Shown: positions 9,986 to 20,401 of the stretch, piece by piece
Layout of the letters: each line of letters begins with the position of its first letter
How positions within the stretch are numbered: the stretch's first letter is position 1
Origin: Phytophthora colocasiae
Taxonomy: Eukaryota; Oomycota; Peronosporomycetes; Peronosporales; Peronosporaceae
Direction: 5' to 3'
DNA length: 64,000 bases
Assembly: GCA_018806915.1 (NCBI GenBank)
Contig: JAGKQI010000058.1
Location: 186,001-250,000, forward strand
The notes under the pieces: generated by a model
What the model saw: the letters and a program-made list of their open reading frames with translations, nothing else
Databases searched by the model: none
Told to the model about the DNA's origin: nothing
Translations under genes and position numbers: made by a program

Positions 9986-11649
9986 CTTCCGAATCTACAT
10001 GTTGTGCTGCGCTACGAGTTGGATTTCGTTAAATTTCGATTGCATTGCGCGAGCAATATCACGGAGCGTCTGGAAGGGGTTTTATCGGTGGAAGAGGCTC
10101 AGAGATTGAGTGATGAAGTTGCAGAGATGTCCTCAATTCGGAAGTGTGTACTAGAAGTGGTTCGCCCGCTGTATTCCACCCGTCGGATCATCAACTCCGA
10201 TAATTACTACACTTCAGTACAGTTGCTGATGGCAATACGTATCAAGGGACTGTACGCTCGCGGGACGGTGCGGAAGACAAGTTCACACTTTCCGCGTCAT
10301 GTACTCTTGGAGAAGAAAGATTGTTCCCGTGGTAACTCTCGCCAAGGAGTTTCCGTCGATCACTCACTCGTTGCAGCGTCTTGGTATGACAGCTCCATCG
10401 TGACGGTGATATCAAACGCAGACCCGTCGTCTATCACTACAGTAACCCGACAAGTGCGAGCAGAAAAACGAAGCTTTTCAGCACCGACGTGCATCAAGGA
10501 ATACAACGCCAGTATGCAGGGTGTGGATCGTCTTGATCAAATTCGTGCCCGGTTTTCGCTGTCGGACGGTCACTAGTTCAAAAAGTGGCACAAGAAGCTT
10601 GCATTAGCGCTCATCGATGTTGCTAGAGCTAATGCGTATTTAACGCGGAGGCTGGCATTGGATCTGAGTAAGGCGCGTGATCCACACCGAGACTTCGTTG
10701 TTCAGCTGTGTTCCGAGTTGTTGTCTGGGAAGTGGAAGGAGGCACCCAGTGAGCGACTAATGTTTTACGCCGACGGCGTCCCAAGCGAAGATATTTCGGA
10801 ACAGGCATCTCCGTCGAGCACGGTATGGATTGCCCAGACAACAAATGGTATGGCAAGCTCTGGAGGTCCTTAAAATAGGTGTTCGGTTGTCTCCTCAAAG
10901 CAGTTTTTCACCGACATGAATCGCAAGCGGAGGAAGTGCGTCGTTTGCCGTTGGGAAGAGCGCTATGCTACTGAAGTCACGGTTGTTTGCGTGTTACACA
11001 ACGTCTGCCTTTGCCAGAATGTACATGTCTCCGACAAGCCCTACGCATGCCCACAAACTACCTGGACTTGTTGGGAGAAATATCATCGCTACTACCTCCC
11101 CAAGAAGCTCTTCTCGCAGAGAGGAAATACCCGTACGAGTTCTGAACTATACAAACTAAAGAGCAGTCAACGTGCAAGCGAAGATCAAGAAGGGCCAAGT
11201 CCTGACGAGAGGACTGGTGCCGTCGGAGCTAGCCGTTCAGTAGTAAGATCCATCGTTTTGTAAGTTGTGGGTAGTTATCTTGATCTAAGTATGCTAATAA
11301 ATGCAGTATACATAGTTTGGTGTCGAAGATCGCGATTCAGTCTGTTGCACCGAACAAAACGCATCAATCACTGAACTGGTAGCACAAGTTCAAAGCCTGC
11401 TAGACGTACTGAGCGCGTGTATGATCCAACGCTCCTACTTTCTCTCCAACGTCTTTTTCATTGCCATCTCCAGCGAAAGAGACCGCTGAGCCTCTAGATA
11501 TTGACACTGAAGGCCCCAGAAGGCCACGAGGACTGCAAACGAACGAGATGACCCGCTTAAACTCACAAGAAGAAGTCGTCCAGTTCCATTCGCAATGCTG
11601 GAGGAAATCAGCGAAGTGCGGCTTCTGCTCGTCCATTTGCTTCAACATC

Positions 11650-12650
11650 TTGGTCTTTACTTCAACCGCAGAGCACGCGATAGCTTGTAGGCTGCATTTG
11701 ACTGGGTGTCGAAGAATTAGGACGCCATCCTCGACGAGATCAGCGCAATGGACGGCGTTACGTTCACGATCATGACCGAATTTGGCGCGGATGGTCTGCG
11801 GTTTCAGCTCTTTAGCCATTTCGACATCCCAAGGACCGGCACTAGCACGGAACTGCGTGACAACGTCTTGTGAATGTTGCCCACCAGCTCCATGGCCAGA
11901 CATGGGCCAGTGATGAATGACAGGTGCCTTCGTAGACTTCCAGGAGCAGTGGTGCGATCAAGGATGAACAGCTCCATAGTACTCCACCGTCGTCGTGGAT
12001 ATCGGATACCACCTCTCCAGCTAAGCCTTCCTTGACCACACGAGAAAGCACCGCACAGCACGTACAATTCTCAAACACTGTCGTCGGAGAGTGAAGCGTC
12101 TCAAAGTAAAGGCTGGGTAGCTGTTGTGCTTCCAGGACCGACGAAGCGCTCTCGAATTCCCAGGTTGAGCATTGAAGCGTGCGCTCAAACTCGTCACAAC
12201 CTGCTTGAGTTTCTCAAGACAGTTTTCCTGAACGGGCTCCATAGCAACGATGGGGGAACTAGTCAACTGGTTAACCCGCACCTCTAAATCCTCAGTATCT
12301 CGTTGCAGCTTGTACAGTTTCGCCGCAAGTGGTTCGCCCACCTGCATCATCTTCACAGCCGAGAACGCGAACGTCTGGTGCAAGAGAAAGTTTAGTACTG
12401 CGCCGACATGATCTATCATGCGAGCTTAGATCCCCAGAACGGATTTCTGTTGCTCTCGTCCCAATTTCCCAGTCATCTACGGGTCCAGATAGTCCTGCAG
12501 TTCGAAGTGACAACCGTAGATCAGCACCTTCCCCCCAAGGAAGAGGTCCTTGGCTGCTAAAGTAGCTGGACACTCGCTCTTCTTGAGGAACAGGCAACTA
12601 AATGGCAAGTCACTTGAGTAAAGTATACAATGTGAATATATATAGTTCTG
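11650..12650 (-). pseudogene. NME7-like (nucleoside diphosphate kinase 7) pseudogene
   Basis: Read on the minus strand, successive frames match NME7 in order. The end of the DM10 domain is at 12480-12610 (DLFLGGKVLIYGCHFELQDY). The start of kinase domain 1 is at 12320-12440 (LGREQQKSVL, then SAVKMMQVGEPLA), with its QLTSSPIVAME block near 12240. Kinase domain 2 runs from about 12075 (FENCTCCAV, RVVKEGLAGEVVSDIHDDG, MELFILDRTTA, ITGPCLAMELVG) to 11700 (AGPWDVEMAKEL, IRAKFGHDRERNAVHCADLVEDG). NME7 works in cilia and flagella, fitting an organism with zoospores. At least five frame changes are needed and the first kinase domain is shortened. It sits inside PiggyBac element B between the transposase and the DOT1-like gene. 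Confidence 0.75.
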
Positions 12651-12669
12651 TTTCCTTATGAACGTCAAC

Positions 12670-14039
12670 TCAGTCCGACTCGTACAAAAATATATGTTGG
12701 AAATCAGCCTTCCAGCTGCAAGGAAGATCTAACACTTTTACCAGCTTGAATGCTTGACAGAACGGGTTTTGACAGCCGTTGCGGTGTCTCGGGCAGAAAT
12801 TTAGAGAGCTGACCAGCTTTCTCAAGAGGAACATACCAACAAGCTCATCCTTCAAATGTTCGATAGCTTGTGGTTCGAAGAGGAGATTGTTCTAGTATAC
12901 AACTGATGCGTCAGCGTATGGTGGCGTAGATGCAATGCGAAGGTCGACGGCGTCCTTGCAAACTAGTTGGGCTCTCTCGTAAACCGCTATGAGCTCGTAA
13001 AATTTGACATCATCGCGACTCCGAGCTCGTATAAATCGCGGCGAACTTCAATGCCGATAGCTTTGTTCACGTTAGTGCCTAGGGCAACTTGCGCCACCAC
13101 ATTCCCGACCCCGGCACCGATATCGAATAAGATATCCGAATTGTCAAGTTAGCTCACGGATAAGAGAAGAAATTCCACACGGCATCAACTCGCCGGCATT
13201 GCGGTGGGGCTTCTTGTTGGTGCCCTGGACAACCACTTCACGAGGAACGTCAGCAAAAATCGTTGCTACAGTTTGCTCACACCTTGACGGTGACATTGGG
13301 GGTGATCGTTCTTCTTCTGGGGCCTCCAAAGTGTCTGTCGATCCCGTATTGCTGCTGGTGTGCTTGAGGTTACTGCTGCGCCGTCATCACGAGCGGAGTG
13401 TAACGCCAGCGAAGCTCCAGCAACAGCAAATAGTTTGACGGCGCCTTCAGGTGTTGGCCGAGATTCGTCTGTTACTTCTGGCGAATTTTCACGAGCAACA
13501 GTATCTGCTGGGCGTGGCGACGGTGCCGTACTTGTAGGTTGTAGGTTACTTGATGGAGGCAATGTCGGAGGAGGAACTGGAGCCACTTGTGGTGTTGTGG
13601 GGGTCTGCCGTGGAGTTTCTGCTCGGAGCTGTGCACGTGGTGGTCGTGGTGGGATTTTTACAGCAGGATGTCGCGGATATGCTGGAGGAAGATATTGTGA
13701 TTCACATTCGCCAGAGCTTCGGAGCGGTGCTGGATCTCCTCTGTCTGTACGTTGTCTTTGCGGAATGGCCGCACCAAACCGCAACTGACGAGTCACCGCT
13801 GGTGGCCGACCACGTGGACGGCGCACTTTTGCGTAGAAGCTTGGAGGGAAACGCTGGATATCATTGCCCCACGCCTTCTTCAACGTTCGCAGTCGCTCCT
13901 GCAATGACTTCACACAGTGACCAGTGCGCTGCATACGATGGGCCACATTAGCCCACGCGATCCTTGTACCTGCATCGACGTAGGTGCGCGCCTGCTGCAC
14001 AAGTTCCTTATCATCTTCAAAAGTGAACGATGTGGCCAT
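12670..14039 (-). pseudogene. SANT/Myb-like plus DOT1-like histone methyltransferase
   Basis: The likely start is the ATG at 14039 (MATSFTFEDDKELVQQA); an upstream in-frame ATG is at 14132. Residues 1-65 form a SANT/Myb-like helix set (FTFEDDKELVQ, IAWANVAHRM, KSLQERLRTLKKAWG). About 170 Pro/Arg-rich residues follow. After a shift near 13340 the frame reads ADVPREVVVQG, then NAGELMPCGI. After another shift near 13147 it reads SDILFDIGAGVGNVVAQVAL and GIEVRRDL, the S-adenosylmethionine-binding motifs of DOT1. The rest (SVVY-stop-NNLLFEP, EHLKDELVGMF, RKLVSS, FCPRHR) matches the DOT1 C-terminal half. DOT1 methylates histone H3 lysine 79. One in-frame stop and two or three shifts make this copy inactive. 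It lies within 400 bp of the right PiggyBac end. Confidence 0.75.
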
Positions 14040-14317
14040 GATTGCTGTGCTACTACAGGTAGGCAAATCACTTAGTTTCAGTAAAGAAATATTAGTAGGA
14101 GTGCTGAGTTCAGAGACAGGAGATCCACTCAATGGTGCGTGAGTGTCACCAAAATTACGTACTTAAAGCAGTGTTTGCTGACGCAATCTTGATAGTTTTC
14201 GTACTTAAGTGCATAATTTTCCATGATGTTTGACACATCGCGTAAATTATAGTTTCCAGAGGATGATATGATTGGTCGTCATTACAGAAGGAGATGTGCA
14301 GTTAACCTTCTGCCAAC

Positions 14318-14390
14318 GGGGCAAAATGCCCCCCCTTCATGACCGTTTTGATGGGTGCTTCTTGAACTGTAACCAAGGGGGGGCAAAATA
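14318..14390. repeat. Right subterminal repeats of PiggyBac element B
   Basis: A core GGGGCAAAATGCCCCCCC followed by TTCAT at 14318-14340, plus a second GGGGGGGCAAAATA at about 14377-14390, mirror the left subterminal repeats. They lie just inside the CGAAAGGGTTAA terminus and support the element boundaries. Confidence 0.7.
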
Positions 14391-14460
14391 CACCCTATGA
14401 CCTCGAAAGGGTTAACAGTCCGATTTTAAGCCTGGTCAAAAGAATAAGACACATTTATCA

Positions 14461-15207
14461 CAAAGTAGACTTACCGGTCACAATGAGATACTTGATTTTT
14501 GTACTTGTTGAAGTTGAGCTACTAGCCTTGAGTAACTCAATCAAAGTAGACCTTACCGGTCACAATGAGATACTTGATTTTTGTACTTGAGTTGAAGTTG
14601 AGCTACTAGGCGACAGTTGGCGCAGGCATTACTAGACCATGACGCCAATACTTCGCGCAAGCGAGGTCAGGAGCTCCCATATACTCTTACCCTTATCAAA
14701 GCGGCCTCGTTCAACTGGACAATATTATCACATCCACACTGTAGCGGACAAACGGCGTCGTTGTCACCTTTGCCGCTTAACAGCTAGAGCTACTGGACAG
14801 CCGATGACAACTGCAAACAAAACAGCCATAAAATGCTGTGTGTGCAACGTTTACTTGTTCTCCACCAAACACAGGGACTGTTTCTCCATCTTTCACAGCA
14901 AGTTAGCAGCTTAGTGTCTTCTTTAATCTATATATGTAAACATACTACAAAGTAGACCTTACCGGTCACAATGAGATGGAAAATATTTGGCGGGCAAGGC
15001 CTACGAAGGTAGTCGCAAGTACTTGTCGAAAGATGCCTCGTTCGAGAGATTAAGTACTTGTCGAAAGATGCCTCGTTCGAGAGATTAAGTGCCAGTGGGA
15101 GAATGTATCTCAAGAAGCTTGTTCTGTCAATGAAAAAGCGGTGCATTGAGTTACTCAAGGCTAGTAGCTCAACTTCAATTCAAGTACAAAAATCAAGTAT
15201 CTCATTT
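14461..15207. repeat. Direct and inverted repeat cluster
   Basis: A unit containing AGACTTACCGGTCACAATG, then GAGATACTTGATTTTTGTAC and GTTGAGCTACTAG, occurs at 14466-14525 and 14551-14615. Part of it recurs at 14949-14975, and it appears inverted at about 15140-15207. A 35-bp unit (AAGTACTTGTCGAAAGATGC onward) is duplicated head to tail at 15018-15087. The inverted arrangement around 14460 and 15207 suggests the two ends of a decayed DNA transposon. Confidence 0.55.
14639..14914 (+). pseudogene. PiggyBac-like C-terminal zinc-finger remnant
   Basis: A 91-codon frame has the spacing CHLC, then CCVCNVYL, then RDCFSIFHS, as in the Cys-rich C-terminal finger of PiggyBac transposases. No catalytic domain remains nearby on this strand. 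It lies inside the repeat cluster of 14461-15207, so that cluster is probably the remains of a PiggyBac-type element different from A and B. Confidence 0.45.
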
Positions 15208-15390
15208 CTAACACCAGTTCACGCTCGCCATTTCCCTCTTTCTGCAGAGCTGATGATCGCTTGGACGTCGGCTCCATGCTCAGGTCTCAATCCTAAAACC
15301 AGGAATCTTCACCACTGATCTTTCATCCAATCAAATGCAAGTCTAGGTACGGGGTCAATTTGACCCCTTCCGTACGCAATGAGATGACAG

Positions 15391-15871
15391 CAGTGATGGC
15401 AATAAAAATATGGAACCTTTTTTATCAAAATAAAATAAAATAAAAAACTTTTTTATTTTTTCGATTTAAAAGTTTTTACACTTTTTTATCGAATGAACCC
15501 CGTCAAATCGAATTGCCAAAACACTGTTGCAACCCAAATAGTGGACTGCCCTCCGAAACACCGACTGGAGTTCGTGTTCCCGCTGGTTTTCTCTTCGCTG
15601 GTGGACGAAACCTAGCTGCATGGCTCTCTTGTATTCCGGACGTTTGCATGCACTAGATCTCTCTTTTTGCTCATATTGAAATCCTGGTCCTAGCCAGCAT
15701 TGTACTACACAATATGACCGAATAGAGCGCAGTGCCTTGTAATATGATACCTTTCGGCAATACAAATTTACAGTTACGTAAAATCGCACTTAATTGAAAA
15801 AAGAAATAAAAACTTTTTTCCAACTTTTTTATTTATGATAAAAACTTTTAAAAGTTTTATTGCCATCACTG
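15391..15871. mobile_element. hAT-type MITE (481 bp)
   Basis: Terminal inverted repeats CAGTGATGGCAATAAAA at 15391 and TTTTATTGCCATCACTG ending at 15871 are perfect over 17 bp. The flanks ATGACAG (15384-15390 and 15872-15878) are a 7-bp identical duplication, close to the 8 bp of hAT. Runs of AAAACTTTTTTATTTT just inside both ends make the subterminal regions nearly complementary. A 107-codon frame inside resembles nothing and is probably chance. Confidence 0.82.
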
Positions 15872-15999
15872 ATGACAGAGCCTCCACCATTCTGGCGGCT
15901 GAACCTCACCTTTGGCTCGTCTTCCAGGCAACGACAGTAGCACTTAAGACCGTCAGGCCATCTAAATTCCATTTCTTTACATTAGTAAAAAAACTGCTG

Positions 16000-16400
16000 T
16001 CTTAAGTTTTGTTCACCTCAATCATGATACGCTTCTGCCCATTTGATTCGCGCCTCCATGTGAGTCTCCGTGAGCTTAGGTGCCTTGTTCACCTTGACGT
16101 ACTTGGACAATTCCGTAGAAGTTAAGAAGCGCCGCACTGTACGGCTAGATACGCTGAGCATAGACTTTCTGCGAGCTTTGATGAGCACAGCGTTCAATAC
16201 GACGGGTTGCAGTCACTGCTCTTGCTAGGGCGACCTTTCTTAAATCGCTGACGTAGCTATTCGAGTGTTTTAAAAGGTTGATCACTACAGTCCATGATCG
16301 TTTCAGAGACTCTGCAATTTTCTTCACACTGCATCCTTGGCTTGGTAGCGCTGTAATCTGATCTTTCTCGAACTCCGTTTGCTAGTGCATTTTACTGAAT
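16000..16400 (-). pseudogene. Tc1/mariner-like transposase N-terminal remnant
   Basis: Minus-strand frames read KKIAESLKRSWTVVINLLKH (first helix-turn-helix), AVTATRRIERCAHQSSQ, then TELSKYVKVN and KLTETHMEARIKWAEAY (second helix-turn-helix and linker typical of Tc1/mariner). Two frame changes are needed. No catalytic DDE part is found next to it. Confidence 0.5.
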
Positions 16401-16752
16401 GTGAGCGAAGTTTGCATTCTGACCACCCCTCCTCCTTTACAAAACTCAAGTATAAAAATGTGTCGTATCCTTTTGATCAGGCTCAAAATCGGACAGCTGT
16501 ATCTAAAGTCACTCAATATTCCTTCGATGAAGCTCAAACACGATAGGCCCAATCAGCTTGAAAACACTTTTATTGGTGCAATTGGCGAAAATAAAAGGCT
16601 GCGGATTGGCTGAGAAAACGTAAAAGTCGTGGGGTGTTTTATCCTCTTGGCCAGGCCTGTATCGTCTCTTGCAATATAGGAGGGCCAACTCTTACTGTTC
16701 AGTACATCTGTAAGGGTTCCCACTTTAATCCCTTCAAACCGGACCGGGCTGT

Positions 16753-17074
16753 TTAACCCTTTCGCGCACATGGATGCATTCTGCTGCCAACGGCAGTCTT
16801 TGCAAAAGTGGATGATGTTTGAACCCACTCGAAGGGTCGCGGAAACACTACCGTGTTTTGGTACTCGCAGATTAAAGTATTATTTTTGGCCAATAGCAGA
16901 GCTTATTTAAAAGGCTTCGAAGGTAGCGTTTTGCTCCCATCTGTGTTGTAGCCATCTTAATGGTCGCCGACCCTTCGAAATGGCTACACGTCGAAGGAGG
17001 CGTTTTGCTAGCTTCCATTTTCAATTGTCTTGAGTTTGTATAGTACAAAGTCTCTGTGTTCGCGAAGGGGTTAA
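16753..17074. mobile_element. PiggyBac-type MITE (322 bp)
   Basis: Ends are TTAACCCTTTCGCGCACA (16753) and, inverted at the right end (17074), TTAACCCCTTCGCGAACA. TTAA is the target duplication. The termini resemble those of PiggyBac element B, so B-type transposase may have moved it. Parts of the same MITE recur, rearranged, at 41840-42005 and 42150-42329. The interior has repeated GAAGGTAGC/GCTACCTTC-like motifs and no gene. Confidence 0.8.
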
Positions 17075-18242
17075 GATGTGTTAGCAAATCGTACCAATCG
17101 AGATCGGACCAAATCTATGCTGTATAAATACAGCTAAGGAAATGTCTAGACTTGTTTTTTTTGTATAGATTGTTTCAGATGGGAACCCACAATAGCAAAC
17201 TCAAGTTAATCAAGAGTATTTTTTCTGGTCGCTAATTGCGTATGTACCCTATTTTTTGTCCAACTTTTTAGAATTTGTTTTACAAGTTGACTCATTACTA
17301 CAACACAAATGTTATTTACCAGGTTTTATTTGTGTGGCTGCCACGCGTTTTTCGATTTTCCCTTTTGTATGAGCATAAAATGCTTAAATAATCGTGGCGA
17401 ACCACTTTTGTAGCCATCTTTGACTATCAATAATATAGATACACATGCTATTAGCTAAGTTTGGATGCTCCTGTGCACGTAGTGAGCAACGATCTGGTCT
17501 TTGAACTTTTATTATTTTTTTCTTTAAACTCCGTTGTGTTGGGTATGGCAGAAGAAAGCCCAGGAACTGAGCATTAGCTGGAATTGCCGCAAGACCGAGC
17601 ATATATCTCCACCCTCATGAATACTGTGCAATAGATTGCCGAGCCAAGTCCGTTTGGCCCCGGGTTGCTCCGGTAGTTCCATGATTACCTTCTGTTTAGC
17701 ATTCATGCAGAGATTCAGTGTAGGATGGGCTTTTGACGGGGAAATGCGATACGTGCCGCGCAGCATAGTCTTTGGTCTGTTTTTTTTGTTTGAAAGCAAG
17801 GTTGGCTGGCCATCCGAGTCGGTCGATGCGATGTGTCCCAACATAATAAAACTCTTACTATTCTGTATAATACAGACTTACCAGAGTGATGTTCATGAGC
17901 CCTAAAGCACGCATGGCATCATCGTCTTGCGCAAACAAGCTGCTGTGATCTGCAAATTCTTCACCCTATTCAAAGTCACTCTCGTAGGTGTCTGGAGTAC
18001 TGACAGGAACGCCAACTGCTTCGTTCACCGATTTTACTTGGTTTGGCTGATATCTCTGCTCTCCAAACTAGAGGGAAATGAATCAAATACAGACAACAGT
18101 ATACTAGGAACGACTGTTTAGTTCCCAGAGTCTGTCCAAACGAATTATCTAGAGTGGGCTGATCTAAGTAGCTGGTATCCTTTTTAAGCTTGGAGTGGAT
18201 ATATATCGTACAAACTCACAATCACCAACCGAGGCATGTGTA
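17075..18242. other. Degraded sequence, mostly unassigned
   Basis: No intact gene is visible. A minus-strand frame at 17524-17844 contains KKNRPKTMLRGTYRISPSKA, which resembles the RPK..RG.Y block of PiggyBac proteins that precedes the last catalytic residue. The rest of that frame does not match, so I give it as a possible PiggyBac scrap only. Confidence 0.35.
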
Positions 18243-18334
18243 GTAGGTTTTAGCGTTAAACCACTCCGAGGGAAGCTGGCGTTTCCTGCTAAACATAAAA
18301 CTATTGTGAGTCGAAGAATATAGAATATCTAATG
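18243..18334 (-). repeat. Distal half of an older Gypsy LTR (family 3), cut by the next element
   Basis: TAAACCACTCCGAGGGAAGC at about 18255 recurs at about 35573 within the LTR-like segment of 35520-35704. The other half of this LTR lies beyond the outer Gypsy element at 34317-34456. The TAATG at 18330-18334 is the left target duplication of that element. Confidence 0.6.
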
Positions 18335-18772
18335 TGTAATGGGTCTACCTAGACCTATTAGATGGCGTACACGTGCGCTTACGGAATAGACTTAATTTAA
18401 GTATACTTATTTAAATAAGTATAATTAAATCAAATATAACTAAATTAAACTGCAAAATACCGTAAAATGAGAACTGTTATTGAATTTGGCATAAGCCAAT
18501 TATGGACCTCCTAAAACTGATTGTTATCTATTTCTAAAGGGTCTGCCAACGTGTGGTTGGCAGAAACTCTGCTCAGTGATTGGTAGAAATCCGTTACTTT
18601 CTACCAATAATATGCACAAATGCACACGAACCACCCAATAATGTGGTTCGCCCATGTATCCTTTGGTGTGTACATCACACCAAGGTCTGAGGCCCATTTC
18701 CAACCTCTAACAGTTATCCTAACTGTTAGAGTTACAAGTGGTACAACCACTTGTACGTGTAACCACGTTACA
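18335..18772 (-). repeat. Outer Gypsy 3' LTR (438 bp)
   Basis: Same sequence as the 5' LTR with one deletion of about 22 bp near 18387. Just outside it on the element side, 18773-18785 is the complement of a purine tract (AACGGGGGGATGG on the minus strand). This fixes the minus orientation of the element. Confidence 0.9.
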
Positions 18773-18873
18773 CCATCCCCCCGTTAAGATTCGACGTATC
18801 GGTCTTGATACGTCAATCAACAGAACTTGACAAGACCGTCAAGTTCCCGAGAGAAATCCGAGTTCATTTTGCA

Positions 18874-20401
18874 ATGGACTCGCCAACGCCCACGTCTCCG
18901 TCCGCTTCTGCGGACGCGCAAGCCTCACCTGCTGCCTCTGCAGCAGGAACAACGACCTCAGCGGTGCCCACTAGCACTGCTGCTTCCAGCGGTCCGACAG
19001 AGAAGCTCTCTGTCACCAAGTACCATGCTATCCATAAGGAGAAGCATGAGAAGAAGAAGAAGTCTTCTTCTCTAGCAGAGATTAAGAATCCTGCTGTCCC
19101 TCTCAAAGAACTCTTTGGAGAGGACTACGAAGACATCCTCGACTACGACGAGGATGTCGAGGAGGGGGAGGTTGATGTCAAAGCTCCCGCTCCCGTGTCT
19201 TCGTCCAAAGACACGTCAGACCCACCCGTGGGATCTCGACGACCTCGTGTTGAGGTCTCGGACGCTTCAAGCTCGAAGCGTCCGCGCAGTGATGATGAAG
19301 CGTCCCCCATGTCGAGGGCGCTCACTGCACCACGCACTGATCCGCCAGTGCGCACGCCATGGATGCCTACTGAGGCGGAGATCCATGACCGGTTCGGTGC
19401 TAGTTCACCACCGAACCCGATACTGTTGTACTCATGCAACAGTATCAACGACGACGACGTCGCCGCTAAGGTTGTCTTTGAGTCCGAGACTCAAAGACGC
19501 GACTACTATATCGAGCTCTTCCACGAGCTCCGATACTACGCAAGAGCAAAGTGCCAGAGTGGCAGGCACTTTGTCAGTCGTGGAACGCCTTTGTTGAAAA
19601 CTTTAACAAAGACCCGAAGGCATATCGCGAGCGCGTTGCTGCGGCTCGCGATCGCTACTACACTTACACTACGCGTGGTAAGTGTGAACGCCTCCATGAT
19701 CAGTCCATGGAAGCGGGGATCCCATGTGCCGTTCCCTTTGGAACACCCTGTCCGTGTTGCCCACCCTTGGCAACACGCCTCACCGAAAGTGATCTCCTGG
19801 GGTACACGGTCGTCCGTGTACCCGATCACATCAAGGAACTCCGTGGTCGTATTGTGCCACGCGAAGCTCCGAGTGCTGTGGCTGACCGCAGCACTCCTCG
19901 TGCAGGGTTTAACCCTGCAAGTTATGGTGGGCTTCGTACGCCCTCACCATTTCCGGAACGTCCTCCATCAGGACGTTCCGCGGCTCTATGTATCTCGATG
20001 GGGAGGAAATCCTCTCCAACGAATACGAAAACGAACCCCTTGAGAGTTCGTTCTCTTATGAGCCACGATCCGCTCCACAATCCAGCGGATCGCTCCACGC
20101 GCGTCGCGCAACGGCGGCGGAGGGGGTGGGAACACTCCCTCCGCATGGTCAACGCTATGACCATGACGATCGTGCCCTGCACGATCGAGTTGCTGCGCTG
20201 GAGCAGACACAGAGCGCTGAGATAGCTGCTCTGAAGCAGGAGGTTCGTGTCCTCCGTGCTGAGGTCTGCGAGGCAGCTCAGACTGCCTCGAACCTCTCGT
20301 CCGGTCTTGGGACGAGAGTGAACCGGTTGATCGACCGTGTCGACGGTCTCGAGAAGGCCTTCCAGGCCTCTCGCACTCCTCAGTCGGACTACCAACCCTA
20401 G
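18874..20401 (+). CDS. Antisense ORF of the outer Gypsy element
   Basis: The reading frame starts with ATG at 18874, 100 bp from the 3' LTR, and runs against the element's own genes. It is open to about 19550 (Ser/Ala/Thr-rich start, then Lys/Glu-rich HKEKHEKKKKSS, then acidic DYEDILDYDEDVEEGEVDV). It continues in a second frame (EWQALCQSWNAFVENFNKDP, YRERVAAARDRYY) and a third (coiled coil ALHDRVAALEQTQSAEIAAL) to the stop at 20399. Two shifts, near 19550 and 19985, are needed. I know no family. The inner Gypsy element has an ORF in the same place and orientation, so this is probably a real accessory gene rather than chance. Confidence 0.6.

Larger units (their letters stand above)
7318..11263 (+). 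pseudogene. PiggyBac-like transposase of element B, interrupted by a hAT insertion
   Basis: Reading order: an N-terminal AT-hook region (RKRGRPKGSKNKP near residue 85); a FQINWLDSQFQNH block; FTLDEVMTFLGILLYMALID; LDEASVACRSKYGKPL with KPTGKYHFRI (first catalytic Asp). Then comes the nested hAT (8945-9985), after which the gene resumes with IYMLCC, INSDNYYTSVQLL (second Asp), MQGVDRLDQIRARFS and a C-terminal Cys-rich RRKCVVC...VLHNVCLC finger (from 10916). Breaks include two compensating shifts near 8200-8275, a TAG at 8770, a shift near 10030, a TAG at 10574 and a TAA at 10871. Each is small, so the gene was full length until recently. The family cuts and pastes DNA at TTAA. Confidence 0.82.
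6605..14415 (+). mobile_element. PiggyBac-type element B with passenger genes (7.8 kb)
   Basis: The left end at 6605 reads TTAACCCTTTCGC. The right end, read inward on the minus strand from 14415, starts TTAACCCTTTCGAGG. Both carry the TTAA target sequence plus a shared CCCTTTCG. Subterminal repeats built on GGGGCATTTTGCCCC support the pairing of the two ends (see separate entry). Contents in order: plus-strand transposase (7318-11263) split by a nested hAT element, minus-strand NME7-like pseudogene (about 11650-12650), minus-strand SANT-DOT1-like gene (12670-14039). PiggyBac elements usually carry one gene, so the passenger genes are unusual. It is also possible that the two ends belong to separate insertions with host sequence trapped between; a second copy elsewhere would decide. 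Confidence 0.7.

Noticed and set aside
13360..13951. Plus-strand frames over the SANT-DOT1 gene
   Set aside because: They are antisense shadows of the Pro/Arg-rich linker; no motif and no support on that strand.
15466..15789. ORF inside the hAT-type MITE
   Set aside because: No recognisable motif, and the element has the size and structure of a non-coding MITE.
18805..20043. Plus-strand ORF as the gag of the outer Gypsy
   Set aside because: The true gag with CCHC knuckle is on the minus strand at the other end, next to the primer site. The plus ORF is antisense and next to the 3' LTR.
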